DNA of 64,000 nt from contig NZ_JAGGPA010000002.1 in the NCBI RefSeq assembly GCF_018614035.1, positions 111,040 to 175,039 of the forward strand, given 5' to 3'. Below, piece after piece: positions 42,073 through 50,664 of the stretch (position 1 is its first letter; every line of letters begins with the position of its first letter). The translations under genes were made by a program, and so were the position numbers. The notes under the pieces are model-generated. The model was given only the letters and a program-made list of their open reading frames with translations, did not search any database and had not been told where the DNA came from. Source of the stretch: Streptomyces sp. ISL-96 (GTDB taxonomy: Bacteria > Actinomycetota > Actinomycetes > Streptomycetales > Streptomycetaceae).

Positions 42073-43407
42073 ATGCGTGCATGGGGCAGCGAGCCCTACC
42101 GTGGAGTTGTGGACACAAGGCGAAACGACGCACTCGTGGTATGGATGGAAGAGCAGGACCTATCGGCGCGGGGACTCGCTGACCTGGTGAATCGGGCCGT
42201 TGGCGAGCTAACCGGCCGGATGGGCGGATTAGAGGACTCCAACATCCGCGCCTGGCGATCGGGTCGTGTCCAGTGCCCGAAGGGGGCGCAACTGCGCGCT
42301 CTTGAACTTGTCTCAGGCAAGTCCGCTGCGGAATTAGGGTTCGTGCGTCGAAGCCGCGACACGCACAGCACGTCTCACCAGGAGTCGCCAGTGGAACGCC
42401 GTAGGTTCATGACCACCACTTCTGTCCTCGCCGCAACCGCCGTGGCGGGATCGGCGTCCCCGGTAGCTGCACGTGCGTCGAGCCGAGTCGGTATGTCCGA
42501 CGTGGCCCGCATCCGGCAGAGCTTTGCGGACATCATCGCTTCTGATCATCGGCATGGTGGCCAGCTCGGGATTGAGCACGAGGCCGCTCGGCTGGCCGAC
42601 GAAGCACTGGCCTTGCAGGAAGCGGGCACGGCATCGCAGCGCGTACGCCGAGCCTTGTACGGGTGTGCGGCAGCGTTCAGATCTTCGGCCATGTGGGCGG
42701 CCATCGACGGCCGGCGCTTCGATGACGCGCGCCAACACATGGCGCAGGCGCAGACAATCGCTGCTATGTCTGGTGATCAGGCGATTCAGTTTCGGATCTG
42801 GTCGCACGTGGGGACGATGTACCGACACATGGGTCGGCCAGGCGAAGCCGAGGCGGCCAACATGGTTGCCAGGAACCTTGGCATTGTGCGGACAGACCCC
42901 ATGTTCGCGTCGCTGGGCCTGGCGCGGCATGGGGCGATCCATGCTGCTGGCGGCGACGCCAGTGCGACACGTCGCGCATTCAGGCAGGCGGAAGAAGCAT
43001 GGCACCGAGCGGAGCGGCGCGATGATGCGGGGCGACCGTCATGGCTGCTCGCCTTCTATGACGTGGCGGAGATCAATTCCCTGGCGCTGTCGGCGTACCT
43101 GAGTCTTGGGCGTTGGGCAGAGGCCGAAGCGCATGGTCACCGCTGCCTCGCCGCTCTTCGCCCGCACATGCACCGGTCGCGGGCAATCACTACAGCCCGT
43201 CTTGCCCGAGCCCAGCTCGAACAGGGCGAGGTGGAGGCGGCGGTCACAACGGCTATGGGGGTGCCAGCAGACGCAGCAGTGAGTCATCCTCGGGTTGTAG
43301 GGATGCTGACCAGCTTTGGCAATCGGCTCATGGAGATCACCCCTGCGAACCCTCACACCGCCCTGTGGTGCGATCACACCTTCCCGGTCAAGGAGAACCA
43401 TCGGTGA
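42073..43407 (+). CDS. HTH/TPR-like regulator with two TTA codons
   Basis: A 444-residue regulator common beside Streptomyces biosynthetic genes. The N-terminal helix-turn-helix (about 20-90) reads ALVVWMEEQDLSARGLADLV...NIRAWRSGRVQCPKGAQLRA. A linker with ERRRFMTTTSVLAATAVAGS (115-134) resembles a Tat-like signal but sits internally. The C-terminal half is helical and TPR-like. TTA codons encode residues 53 (42229-42231) and 88 (42334-42336). Start ATG 42073 lacks an RBS and may be leaderless; GTG 42109 (MDTRRND) is the main alternative. GC is lower than in flanking core genes. Confidence 0.75.
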   Translation: MRAWGSEPYRGVVDTRRNDALVVWMEEQDLSARGLADLVNRAVGELTGRMGGLEDSNIRAWRSGRVQCPKGAQLRALELVSGKSAAELGFVRRSRDTHSTSHQESPVERRRFMTTTSVLAATAVAGSASPVAARASSRVGMSDVARIRQSFADIIASDHRHGGQLGIEHEAARLADEALALQEAGTASQRVRRALYGCAAAFRSSAMWAAIDGRRFDDARQHMAQAQTIAAMSGDQAIQFRIWSHVGTMYRHMGRPGEAEAANMVARNLGIVRTDPMFASLGLARHGAIHAAGGDASATRRAFRQAEEAWHRAERRDDAGRPSWLLAFYDVAEINSLALSAYLSLGRWAEAEAHGHRCLAALRPHMHRSRAITTARLARAQLEQGEVEAAVTTAMGVPADAAVSHPRVVGMLTSFGNRLMEITPANPHTALWCDHTFPVKENHR

Positions 43408-43958
43408 CATCACGTACGGCCCGTTTGCAACATCACACCGCATACATGCCCCACCTTCGAGCAGTGCTGGCAGGTCTGTACGAGCAGGTGCGCGCTGACC
43501 TGCTGGATCATCCAAACTACCGCGTGGGCGTCTTCCTGGAGCGCTTGGACCGGCACGGGGTCGAGCCCGGCTGGGCCGCCGTCATCGGCCATGACTCGGA
43601 GACCGGTGAGCCTGTCGGATACGCGTACGGCAATACGGTGTCGCCTGGAGACCGCTGGTGGAAGCGGATGACTACGCCACCACCCAGCCGGTACGCCGCT
43701 CGGGATGCCGTCGCGGTGAAGGAGATCGGCGTGATTCCCTCGTGGCGCGGCATAGGCGTCGCCCGACAGATGCACGATGAGCTGCTGACTCACCGAGCGG
43801 AACCTCATACGACGCTGATGGTCAACCCAGCCGCAGGCGAGGGAAAGGTCATGCGGCTGTATGAGGGCTGGGGGTACAAGGAGATCGGCGTGGTGCAACC
43901 AGCGCCCGAGTCCCCCTGGCTCGTGTGCATGGCACGGCGCTCCCGCAGATCTCTCTGA
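43404..43958 (+). CDS. GNAT family N-acetyltransferase
   Basis: A 184-residue GNAT protein coupled to the regulator (GTGA overlap). Seen: VKEIGVIPSWRGIGVARQMH near 112-131, the acetyl-CoA loop with R-x-x-G-x-A, then MVNPAAGEGKVMRLYEGWGY and the terminal VCMARRSRRSL. The acceptor is unknown. Being in one unit with the regulator in the RiPP island, it might modify or detoxify the product, but this is only context. Confidence 0.8.
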   Translation: MTSRTARLQHHTAYMPHLRAVLAGLYEQVRADLLDHPNYRVGVFLERLDRHGVEPGWAAVIGHDSETGEPVGYAYGNTVSPGDRWWKRMTTPPPSRYAARDAVAVKEIGVIPSWRGIGVARQMHDELLTHRAEPHTTLMVNPAAGEGKVMRLYEGWGYKEIGVVQPAPESPWLVCMARRSRRSL

Positions 43959-43989
43959 ACGAGGGCCCCGCCCTGGCCGAGGGGTGGGG

Positions 43990-44600
43990 CCCTGAGCGTG
44001 CTCGGAAGTTCATCCCGACGTTGCGCAGGATGGGGCTGAAATACTCCTCGGCCTGCAAGAGCTTGTGTTCCGAAAGGATGCCGGCCACGGGGATGTACCC
44101 GGCCGGGAGCCAGCTGCCCCCGTAGTAACCCTTCTCGCGCAGGTACTTCTGGGTATCCATGATCCGCTTGGTGATGCGCTCAAGCTCCTTCGTCGCCATC
44201 GTGGCCTTGGCGTAGGCGATCATCCGGCCTTCTGGGAGAGGATGTCGAAGCTCGGGTCGTCCAAGATGACGATGCTCTTGCCCCAGTCCATGACATGCTG
44301 GATGAAACCCATGAACTGGAGATCATTACGGCTCATGCGGTCCTGGGTGGAGACCGCGAGCGCGTCCCACATCTCCAGGTGATCGGGAGTGAACCACTTC
44401 CCGAGTTTCGGACGGCTCAACGGGGCCAGGTTGCCGGAAACCGAGCGATCTTCCACCTCTGCGACGACGTGGTGATTACAGTCGATGGCCCATGTCCGGA
44501 GGGCATTGATCTGCCTCTCAATTACGTGGACTTGTCGTCGTCGCGGCTCAGGCGCGCTGAAAGGATCACGCGCTGGGGAACAGGTGGTGTTGCGTGGAAC
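43990..44600 (-). pseudogene. Decayed serine recombinase (site-specific integrase type)
   Basis: Pieces of a large serine recombinase in shifted frames on the minus strand. First, about 44595-44535: VILSARLSRDDDKST, ending in a stop. Then about 44530-44223: IERQINALRTWAIDCNHHVV, AEVEDRSVSG, STQDRMSRNDLQFMGFIQHV, WGKSIVILDDPSFDILSQK, ending at TGA 44220. Then from 44223: MIAYAKATMATKELERITKR and YLREKGYYGGSWLPAGYIPV. At least two frameshifts break it. The rest of the DNA-binding region is missing. It is the probable mobilising enzyme of the island. Confidence 0.78.
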
Positions 44601-44649
44601 ATGCAGACAATCTTCCTGCCTCCGTTCCTGTGACCAGGAACGTCGGCTC

Positions 44650-45218
44650 TTCGGAACCGAAAGTGTCCACGCGTTCTCCGACGCCGTGAACGCGATGTTC
44701 GGTGGCTCGTGGGGCGGCACGGCTGTCGCCTGCGCGGCCCTGGTCTCGATGGTCGGCGCGCTGAACGGCTGGACGCTGCTGAGCGCGCAGACGCCGTACG
44801 CGGCGGCGAAGGACGGCCTCTTCCCGGCGGTATTCGCCACGAAGCGGCGCGGTGTTCCGACGGTGGGCGTCCTGGTGACGGCCGTACTGGCCTCGCTTCT
44901 GACGGTCTACAACTACACGGCCGGGTCCGAGGGCGTCTTCGAGATCCTGGTCCTGGTCACCACGTTCACGGCGACCGTCCCTTACCTGCTGTCGACCGCC
45001 GCCCAGATCTACTTCCTGGCGTCGGGGCAGTCCGCCCGCGTCAACCGCCCCGCCTGTTCCGCGACGCGGTCCTCGCGGTCCTCGCCTTCGGGTTCTCCAT
45101 GTGGCTGGTGGCGGGGTCCGGTTACGCGGCGGTGTACCAGGGCGTGCTGTTCCTGTTCGCGGGCGTGCTGGTCTACGCGTGGATCGCGGCCCGCAAGACC
45201 GGCGCCGCGGCCGCCTGA
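44650..45218 (+). pseudogene. 5'-truncated, frameshifted APC-family amino-acid permease
   Basis: From about 44660 the frame reads AFSDAVNAMFGGSWGGTAVA, LVSMVGALNGWTLLSAQTPY, AAAKDGLFPAVFATKRRGVP and TVYNYTAGSEGVFEILVLVT, the second half of an AdiC/PotE-like permease. At about 45049 one C is missing (AACCGCCCC then GCCTGTTCC), after which the correct sequence continues one frame over: FRDAVLAVLAFGFSMWLVAG to RKTGAAAA at the stop 45216-45218. The N-terminal half is absent; the recombinase relic lies immediately upstream. Not functional. Confidence 0.78.
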
Positions 45219-45293
45219 AATCCAGCCCTCGGCGTTTGAGGAGCGGGGTCTGGGGCGGAGCCCGAGTTGTGGGAAGGGGCGGGTAGGGGAAAG
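45219..45293. repeat. Palindromic intergenic repeat, copy E
   Basis: Contains GGCGTTTGAGGAGCGGGGTC, TGGGGCGGAGCCC and GGGAAGGGGCGGGTAGGGGA. It is nearly identical to the right half of copy F at 60 kb. Confidence 0.8.
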
Positions 45294-45319
45294 ACTCCGT
45301 CCGAGACCAGGAGGAACAT

Positions 45320-45817
45320 ATGACCGCCCACCCCGTGACGCCGGCCGCCGAGCGCCCCGAGCGGGCCTTCCCCACCCCGAACGGTCTGACCGGCGTCGGT
45401 GTCATCGTCGTCGGCCCCGGCGACCGCATCCTGCTCGGGCTCGGGCACGACGGGCGCTGGGAGCTGCCCGGCGGCAAGGTCGACCCCGGCGAGAGCTTCG
45501 AGGAGGCCGCCGTGCGCGAGCTGGCGGAGGAGACCTCCCTGCGCGCCGACGCCGCCGGGGTACGCATCGTCGCCGTACTGGTGGACGGCGCCCGCGGCGT
45601 CACCCGCGTGACGGCCGCGGCGGTGCTGGAGAGCGCCACGGGCACGCCGCGCGTCACCGAACCGCACAAGATCGTGCGATGGGAGTGGTTCGGGACGGAC
45701 GGCGGCGTACCCAGGGACCTCTTCGTGCCGTCGGCGTCCGCACTGCGCGCCTGGCGCCCGGACATGGACATGGACATCCCACAGGACTCCGCGCACTGCT
45801 ACCCGACCGCCCGCTGA
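45320..45817 (+). CDS. NUDIX hydrolase
   Basis: A 165-residue Nudix protein. The Nudix box [20 protein letters not shown] with ETSL after it sits at about 51-74 (G-x5-E-x7-REUxEExGU complete). The fold hydrolyses nucleoside diphosphates linked to another group; CTP-pyrophosphohydrolase or MutT-like activity is possible. AGGAGG lies just before ATG 45320. It stands alone after the repeat. Confidence 0.88.
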   Translation: MTAHPVTPAAERPERAFPTPNGLTGVGVIVVGPGDRILLGLGHDGRWELPGGKVDPGESFEEAAVRELAEETSLRADAAGVRIVAVLVDGARGVTRVTAAAVLESATGTPRVTEPHKIVRWEWFGTDGGVPRDLFVPSASALRAWRPDMDMDIPQDSAHCYPTAR

Positions 45818-45849
45818 CCCCGAAGAGCCACGTGGGACCGCCCGCCGGG

Positions 45850-46641
45850 TCAGTCCTTCGCGGGACCGCCCGCGGTCTCCGGGCCCGGTGCCTCGGCGGC
45901 GGACGGGTCCAGGATGCGGTTGAGGAAGTTCCGGGTCCGCTCGTGTCGCGGATCGCCCACGACCTGCGCGGCCGGGCCTTCCTCGACGATCACCCCGCCG
46001 TCCATGAACACGACGCGGTCGGCGACCTCCCGCGCGAAGCTCATCTCATGGGTGACGACCATCATCGTCATGCCCTCCGAGGCGAGCACCCGCATGACCG
46101 CGAGTACGTCGCCGACGAGCTCCGGGTCCAGCGCCGAGGTGGGCTCGTCGAAGAGCATCACCTCGGGCCCCATGGACAGCGCACGGGCGATGGCCACCCG
46201 CTGCTGCTGCCCGCCGGACAGCTGCGCCGGGTAGGCGTCGGCCTTGTCGGACAGCCCGACCCGCTCCAGGTTCTCCCGGGCGGTCTTTGCCGCCTCGGCC
46301 TTGCTCCGGCCCAGCACCCGTCGCTGAGGCAGGGTCAGGTTCTCGGTCACCGTCACGTGCGGGAAGAGGTTGAACTGCTGGAAGACCATGCCGATCCGGC
46401 GGCGTACCGCATCGATGTCGACCTCGATGTCGGTGACTTCCGTGCCGCCGACGAAGACCTGGCCCGAGCTGGGCTCCTCCAGCAGATTCACGCACCGCAG
46501 CAGCGTCGACTTGCCCGACCCGGAGGGACCGATGACGCACACCACGTCCCCCCGGGCGACCTCCAGGTCGATGCCGCGCAGGACGTGGTTGTCCCCGAAC
46601 GACTTGTGCAGAGAGCGGATCTCGATCTCAGGCTCTGGCAT
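45850..46641 (-). CDS. Polar amino-acid ABC transporter ATP-binding protein
   Basis: A 263-residue ABC ATPase of the GlnQ/GluA type. Seen: [20 protein letters not shown], Walker [10 protein letters not shown] near 36-44, Q-loop [11 protein letters not shown], signature [16 protein letters not shown], Walker [14 protein letters not shown] and the H-loop VTHEMSFA. It energises uptake with the permease and binding protein upstream in the operon. ATG 46641 sits 10 nt after the permease stop with GTGAGGA upstream. The upstream in-frame GTG is less likely. Confidence 0.9.
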   Translation of the reverse strand: MPEPEIEIRSLHKSFGDNHVLRGIDLEVARGDVVCVIGPSGSGKSTLLRCVNLLEEPSSGQVFVGGTEVTDIEVDIDAVRRRIGMVFQQFNLFPHVTVTENLTLPQRRVLGRSKAEAAKTARENLERVGLSDKADAYPAQLSGGQQQRVAIARALSMGPEVMLFDEPTSALDPELVGDVLAVMRVLASEGMTMMVVTHEMSFAREVADRVVFMDGGVIVEEGPAAQVVGDPRHERTRNFLNRILDPSAAEAPGPETAGGPAKD

Positions 46642-46651
46642 CTGCTCGTCC

Positions 46652-47452
46652 TCACTTGGCCTTGTCGGCACGGGCCTCGAGGCGGCGCACCACGAAGCTC
46701 AGCGGCACCGTAATGATCAGGTAGCAGAGCCCCGCGACCAGGATCGGGGTGGAGTTGGCGGTCTGGCTGGCGAGGTCCCTGCCGAACTTGGTCAGTTCCC
46801 GCTCATCGAGGGTGATGCCGAGGAACAGCACCAGCGAGGAGTCCTTGAACAACAGGACGAGTTCGTTGGTCAGCGGCGGGATGACGATGCGGAACGCCTG
46901 CGGGATGATCACCGACACCATCGCCCGCCCATGAGAGAAGCCCAGCGAACGCGCGGCCTCCATCTGTCCCTTGGGCACGGCCTGGATGCCCGCCCTGATG
47001 GTCTCGGCCATGTAGGCGGCGGCCACCAGACCGAGACCCAGGGCGACTTTGCCGTACGTACCGCCGGGAATCTCGGTCCCCGGGAACGCGAGCGGCACCG
47101 CGACGCCCACGAAGATGAGGATCAGCAGGGCGGGCAGGCCGCGGAAGAACTCGATGTAGACGCTCGCGAGCCACCGGTAGGGGGCCACGGACGACAGCCG
47201 CATCAGCGCGACGACCAGGCCCAGTACGAGCCCGAACGCGAAGCCGGAGAGCGTGTACACCACCGTGTTGCGCAGGGCGGTGGTGATGATCTCCGGGAAG
47301 AGCTGCGCTACGAGGTCCTTCTGCGCGAACTGGTTCTGCAGCCGGTCCCAGTCCGCCAGCAGACCGACCAGGACCAGGGCCGCGACGAAAATGGCGTACT
47401 GGATGCCCTGCGAGATACGGCGCCGCTGCCGCCTGGAGAGGCGAGAGGTCAC
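46652..47452 (-). CDS. Polar amino-acid ABC transporter permease
   Basis: A 266-residue inner-membrane permease of the HisM/GluC type with about five helices. Seen: [20 protein letters not shown] near the N-terminus, [20 protein letters not shown], and the ABC-interaction EAA loop [20 protein letters not shown]...[16 protein letters not shown] near 180-225. Start GTG 47452 overlaps the binding-protein stop (GTGA). A single permease gene implies a homodimer. Confidence 0.9.
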   Translation of the reverse strand: MTSRLSRRQRRRISQGIQYAIFVAALVLVGLLADWDRLQNQFAQKDLVAQLFPEIITTALRNTVVYTLSGFAFGLVLGLVVALMRLSSVAPYRWLASVYIEFFRGLPALLILIFVGVAVPLAFPGTEIPGGTYGKVALGLGLVAAAYMAETIRAGIQAVPKGQMEAARSLGFSHGRAMVSVIIPQAFRIVIPPLTNELVLLFKDSSLVLFLGITLDERELTKFGRDLASQTANSTPILVAGLCYLIITVPLSFVVRRLEARADKAK

Positions 47453-48291
47453 GACTGGCCCTTGGGCAGCGGTCCGATCCACTTCTCGTAGAGCTTCTTG
47501 TACGTGCCGTCGGCCTTGGCGTCGGTGATGGCCTTGTCGATGGCGGCCTTCAGCTTGGTGTTGCCCTTCTTCACCGAGAACCCGTACTTCTCACCGGTCT
47601 CGATGTTCTGGCCGAGGACGAACTGGTCGGCGTTGGCCTTGTCCTTGAGCCACCCCTGCACGACGGGGTAGTCGATGATGACGGCGTCCACCTGACCGGT
47701 CCGCAGCCCGTTCAGTACGGCGTCGGAACTCTCGAACGCCACCGGGTCGAAGCCCTTGCTGGTGGCATAGCTCTCGCCGGTGGTCTCCGCCTGCGCGCCG
47801 AGCTTCTTCTTCTCGGACTTGACCTCGTCCAGCGAGGTGACGCCGCTCTTCTTCGTCGCGAGCAGCGCCTGTGTGGCGTCGAAGTAGGGCACGGAGAAGT
47901 CGACGTTCTTCTTGCGGTCCTCGGTGATGGTCATGCCGGCGGCGGCGAGGTCGCACTCGCCGGAGTTGAGGAACGCACCGGTCTTGAAGTTCTCGAACGG
48001 AGTATCGAGGATCTTCTGTTCGACCTTGAGGTTCTTGGCCACCAGGTCGATGAGCGCCACGTCGAAGCCGACGACCTTGCCGCCCTGCTCGGACTGGAAG
48101 GGCGGGTACGGCAGGTGGGTGCAGGTGGTCAGCTTGCCCTTCTCGACCACGGGTACGCCGCCGGCCGCCTCGGCAGGCCCTTCGTCGTCCGAAGAGCAGC
48201 CGACGGCGAGGAGCAGCCCGGCTGCTGCGGCGCCGGCGGTGGCGAGGGTACGGATGGGGCGGGCGCGGTGGCCCTTGGCCGTCCTGGACAC
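47449..48291 (-). CDS. ABC transporter amino-acid-binding lipoprotein
   Basis: A 280-residue lipoprotein of the family 3 solute-binding type. The signal peptide (about 1-32) ends in LLLAVGC, a lipobox with Cys32 as lipid anchor. Seen: LPYPPFQSEQGGKVVGFDVA, LIDLVAKNLKVEQKILDTPF, MTITEDRKKNVDFSVPYF (the ligand-pocket arginine/acidic motif) and VDAVIIDYPVVQGWL. It likely binds glutamate, glutamine or another polar amino acid. Start is GTG 48291 with AGGTCAACC upstream. First gene of the three-gene operon. Confidence 0.88.
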   Translation of the reverse strand: MSRTAKGHRARPIRTLATAGAAAAGLLLAVGCSSDDEGPAEAAGGVPVVEKGKLTTCTHLPYPPFQSEQGGKVVGFDVALIDLVAKNLKVEQKILDTPFENFKTGAFLNSGECDLAAAGMTITEDRKKNVDFSVPYFDATQALLATKKSGVTSLDEVKSEKKKLGAQAETTGESYATSKGFDPVAFESSDAVLNGLRTGQVDAVIIDYPVVQGWLKDKANADQFVLGQNIETGEKYGFSVKKGNTKLKAAIDKAITDAKADGTYKKLYEKWIGPLPKGQS

Positions 48292-48415
48292 GGTTGACCT
48301 CCATGGGGCGGGGGCGGACGTCGGCGGGGGAACCGAGCCGTCAGCCGTGATCGTAAGCCAGCGACGTCTTCTTGGCGGCGATCTTGCGTGAGCTTCATGG
48401 TGCCTTTACAACGCG

Positions 48416-48450
48416 CATCGCCCGCCCCCACGGATTCGGGGCGGGCGATG
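48416..48450. terminator. Terminator downstream of the 48485 gene
   Basis: Perfect 13-bp arms CATCGCCCGCCCC and GGGGCGGGCGATG with a 9-nt loop (48429-48437), between the minus-strand gene ending at 48485 and the ABC operon start. Confidence 0.75.
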
Positions 48451-48484
48451 GCGTGTGCTCGGTGCCGTGGCGGCGTGAGGCCGA

Positions 48485-48778
48485 CTACATGTTGTTCTCG
48501 GCGTCGATCAGCTGCTTGATCCTCCGGTCGACCGCCGCGGCCTGCGCACGGGCGCGGTTCGCCGCCTCGCGCTCGCCCAGCCGGTCAAGCTGCTTGGCCT
48601 TCTGCTTCAGATCGGCGGACTGCTTGCGCAGCTCTTCGATGTTGACGGTGATGGCGCCGCCGCGAGCGGCCATGGTCTGCTGGCCGGTGGTTGCGGCAGC
48701 GTGCGCCGGAAGAGCCGCGAAGAGAACGCCACCGGTCAGTGCGGCGGTCACGGCCATCGTGGAAATGCGTCGAAGCAT
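48485..48778 (-). CDS. Small secreted alpha-helical protein
   Basis: A 97-residue protein. The N-terminus LRRISTMAVTAALTGGVLFA, then ALPAHAAA, is a standard signal peptide with cleavage after AHA. The mature part is one long Lys/Arg/Glu-rich helix (LRKQSADLKQKAKQLDRLGE, then REAANRARAQAAAVDRRIKQ). No family is recognised. It may be a cell-wall or periplasm-equivalent coil. ATG 48778 has GGGGGAAG upstream; a longer start at 48808 would disrupt the signal peptide. Confidence 0.7.
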   Translation of the reverse strand: MLRRISTMAVTAALTGGVLFAALPAHAAATTGQQTMAARGGAITVNIEELRKQSADLKQKAKQLDRLGEREAANRARAQAAAVDRRIKQLIDAENNM

Positions 48779-48807
48779 GAGTGCTTCCCCCTGGTGCGGG
48801 TCGGTCA

Positions 48808-48821
48808 TTACCTGTCGGTAA
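48808..48821. promoter_or_regulatory. Inverted repeat TTACC-TGTC-GGTAA and AT-rich promoter region
   Basis: Five-bp arms, then TATATAT at 48823-48829, an AT-rich -10-like patch on the minus strand. It lies upstream of the small secreted protein. Its half-sites resemble those of the 5568-5583 operator. Confidence 0.35.
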
Positions 48822-48987
48822 CTATATATGAAGTGATCTTGTGGCCCGTTTCACCATTACCTCCGGAGTAATCGACGCTCTCCCGTGGGCGCGGCATCGT
48901 TGCGGTTACCGGGGCCCGGGCGGCGCACTCCGCCCGGACCCCGATATCCCTTCCCGTACGCACGACTCCGACGGAGGCTGATTCGCC

Positions 48988-49401
48988 ATGTCCGCGACCA
49001 TGCTCGCCAACCTTTCCAGGACCACCGACCCGCAGACGATGCTCCGCCGCTTCCTCGCGCTCGACGCCGTGGTCACCACCACCAACGGGCTCGTGTACGT
49101 CGCCGCCTCCGGCCCCGTCGGGCGGTTGCTCGGGGTCGGGTCCGGGCTGCTGCTCGAACTCGGTTTGCTGCTGGTGGTGTTCGGGGCCGGGGTCGGATAT
49201 CTGGCCTCCCGGCGGGAGCCCGCCGCGTTGCCCGTCAAGGCCGTCATCGAGGTGAACCTGGCGTGGGCCGTGGCAAGTCTCGCCGCGCTCGTGCTGTGGT
49301 TCTCGCCGACGACGGCCGGGACGTTCTGGATCCCGATGCAGGCCGCGACCGTCGCCGGCTTCGCCGGGCTCCAGCACCTCGCGCTGCGCGCCCGGGGATG
49401 A
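48988..49401 (+). CDS. Four-helix integral membrane protein
   Basis: A 137-residue membrane protein with four hydrophobic segments, ALDAVVTTTNGLVYVAASGP, GLLLELGLLLVVFGAGVGYL, VIEVNLAWAVASLAALVLWF and MQAATVAGFAGLQHLAL. The TNGLVYVAAS and ASRREP pattern is found in unnamed actinobacterial membrane proteins. Function unknown. It converges on the MmyB-like regulator, 13 bp apart; pairing of such small membrane genes with this regulator is common in Streptomyces as I recall it. Confidence 0.78.
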   Translation: MSATMLANLSRTTDPQTMLRRFLALDAVVTTTNGLVYVAASGPVGRLLGVGSGLLLELGLLLVVFGAGVGYLASRREPAALPVKAVIEVNLAWAVASLAALVLWFSPTTAGTFWIPMQAATVAGFAGLQHLALRARG

Positions 49402-49414
49402 GCGGGCCGGGGAC

Positions 49415-50224
49415 TCAGGGGGCCAGTGACTGGAGGTACTTGACCGTCGCCGCGTCGGCCGGGAGGAACGTTTCGATGGCCAGCTCGGCGACCGTCACAT
49501 CCATCGGGGTGTTGAAGGTCGAGATCGACGATATGAACGACAGCACCTGGCCGTCGTGCTCGACCTGGAGCGGCAGCGCGAAGTAGGGGTACGGCGGATC
49601 CGCCGGGCGCCGCGCGTCTGCCGCGTCCGGCTCCGGTACGGGATAGGCCGCCACCTCGTCGTACACCGCACGCAGAGCCGGCGACCTCGCCAGCGCGAGC
49701 TGGCGCTCCATCTGCTCCATGAGGTGCCCGCGCCACTCCCGCAGATTGCGGATCCGCGGGGCAAGGCCCTCCGGGTGGAGGGTGATCCGCATCGCGTTCA
49801 GCGGAGGCGTGAGGAGATGCTCGGGCAGTCCGTTGAGCAGCATCGTCATCCCGCGGTTCGCCGCGACCACGGTGTACGAACCGTCGACGACGACGGCGGG
49901 GTACGGCTCGTAGCCGACCAGCAGCCGCTCGATGCCCTCGCGCAGGGCGGCGAGCGAGGGGTCGTCGAGCGGGGTCTCGGTGTACTGAGGAGCGTAACCC
50001 GCCGCCAGCAGAAGGGCGTTGCGCTCCCGCACCGGTACGTCGAGGTGCTCGGCCAGGCGCAGCACCATCTCCTGGCTCGGGCGGGATCTGCCGGTCTCGA
50101 TGAAGCTGATGTGCCGGGCGGACGAATCAGCGCGCAACGCCAGCTCCAGCTGGCTCAGCCGGCGCTGCTCACGCCAGCCGCGCAGCAGCGTACCCACACC
50201 CTTGTCGACTGCGACAGTTGTCAT
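49415..50224 (-). CDS. MmyB-like XRE family transcriptional regulator
   Basis: A 269-residue regulator. The HTH (about 8-65: LLRGWREQRRLSQLELALRA, SSARHISFIETGRSRPSQEM) precedes an MmyB-type ligand-binding domain (about 100-265: LRITLHPEGLAPRIRNLREW, FALPLQVEHDGQVLSFISSI). The ligand pocket of MmyB binds fatty acid-like molecules; the ligand here is unknown. ATG 50224 lies 11 bp from an inverted repeat that could be its own operator. Confidence 0.87.
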   Translation of the reverse strand: MTTVAVDKGVGTLLRGWREQRRLSQLELALRADSSARHISFIETGRSRPSQEMVLRLAEHLDVPVRERNALLLAAGYAPQYTETPLDDPSLAALREGIERLLVGYEPYPAVVVDGSYTVVAANRGMTMLLNGLPEHLLTPPLNAMRITLHPEGLAPRIRNLREWRGHLMEQMERQLALARSPALRAVYDEVAAYPVPEPDAADARRPADPPYPYFALPLQVEHDGQVLSFISSISTFNTPMDVTVAELAIETFLPADAATVKYLQSLAP

Positions 50225-50235
50225 GGGACAAGACG

Positions 50236-50254
50236 GTAACCGACCGACGGTTAC
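50236..50254. promoter_or_regulatory. Inverted repeat GTAACCG-5-CGGTTAC
   Basis: Perfect 7-bp arms with a 5-bp spacer, starting 12 bp upstream of the MmyB-like gene, pointing to autoregulation. The divergent pterin dehydratase gene begins 84 bp away. Confidence 0.5.
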
Positions 50255-50337
50255 GCCAAACCGCCGATGCACCGCCGGTTCACCGCCGGAAGGTGGCAGG
50301 CTGATCAGCAACACCGCCTCTTGGATGGAGCTTCGCC

Positions 50338-50643
50338 ATGGCCACTGAGCCGCTGTCGCAGAAGGAGATCGAGGACCGTCTCCGCGAACTCCCCGGCTGG
50401 TCGCTGGACGACAGCCGGATCGCCCGTACGTACCGCCTCGGCTCGCACTTCGCGGCCGCCGCGCTGGTCGTCCACGTGGCCGGGATCCAGGACGAGCTGG
50501 ACCACCATTCCGACCTGACGCTCGGTTACAACAGTGTGGCGCTGACCGTGAACACACACAGCGCGGGAGGGGCCGTCACCGACCTCGACTTCGAGCTCGC
50601 GCGCCGGGTCGAGGACATCGCGCCGGCACACGGAGCGAGCTGA
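50338..50643 (+). CDS. 4a-hydroxytetrahydrobiopterin (pterin-4a-carbinolamine) dehydratase
   Basis: A 101-residue protein of the PCD/DCoH family. Seen: EPLSQKEIEDRLRELPGWSL, HVAGIQDELDHHSDLTLGYN and SVALTVNTHSAGGAVTDLDF, with the active-site His-His and Tyr pattern and the D-x-D near the end. It regenerates the pterin cofactor of aromatic amino-acid hydroxylases. No hydroxylase gene is nearby. GGAGC precedes ATG 50338. Confidence 0.87.
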   Translation: MATEPLSQKEIEDRLRELPGWSLDDSRIARTYRLGSHFAAAALVVHVAGIQDELDHHSDLTLGYNSVALTVNTHSAGGAVTDLDFELARRVEDIAPAHGAS

Positions 50644-50664
50644 GCGCCGGCTGGGCCACGCACG

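Noticed and set aside
42487..42550. Tat signal peptide in the island regulator
   Set aside because: The ERRRFMTTTSVLAATA stretch is internal, following an intact HTH domain, so export is unlikely; probably a linker.
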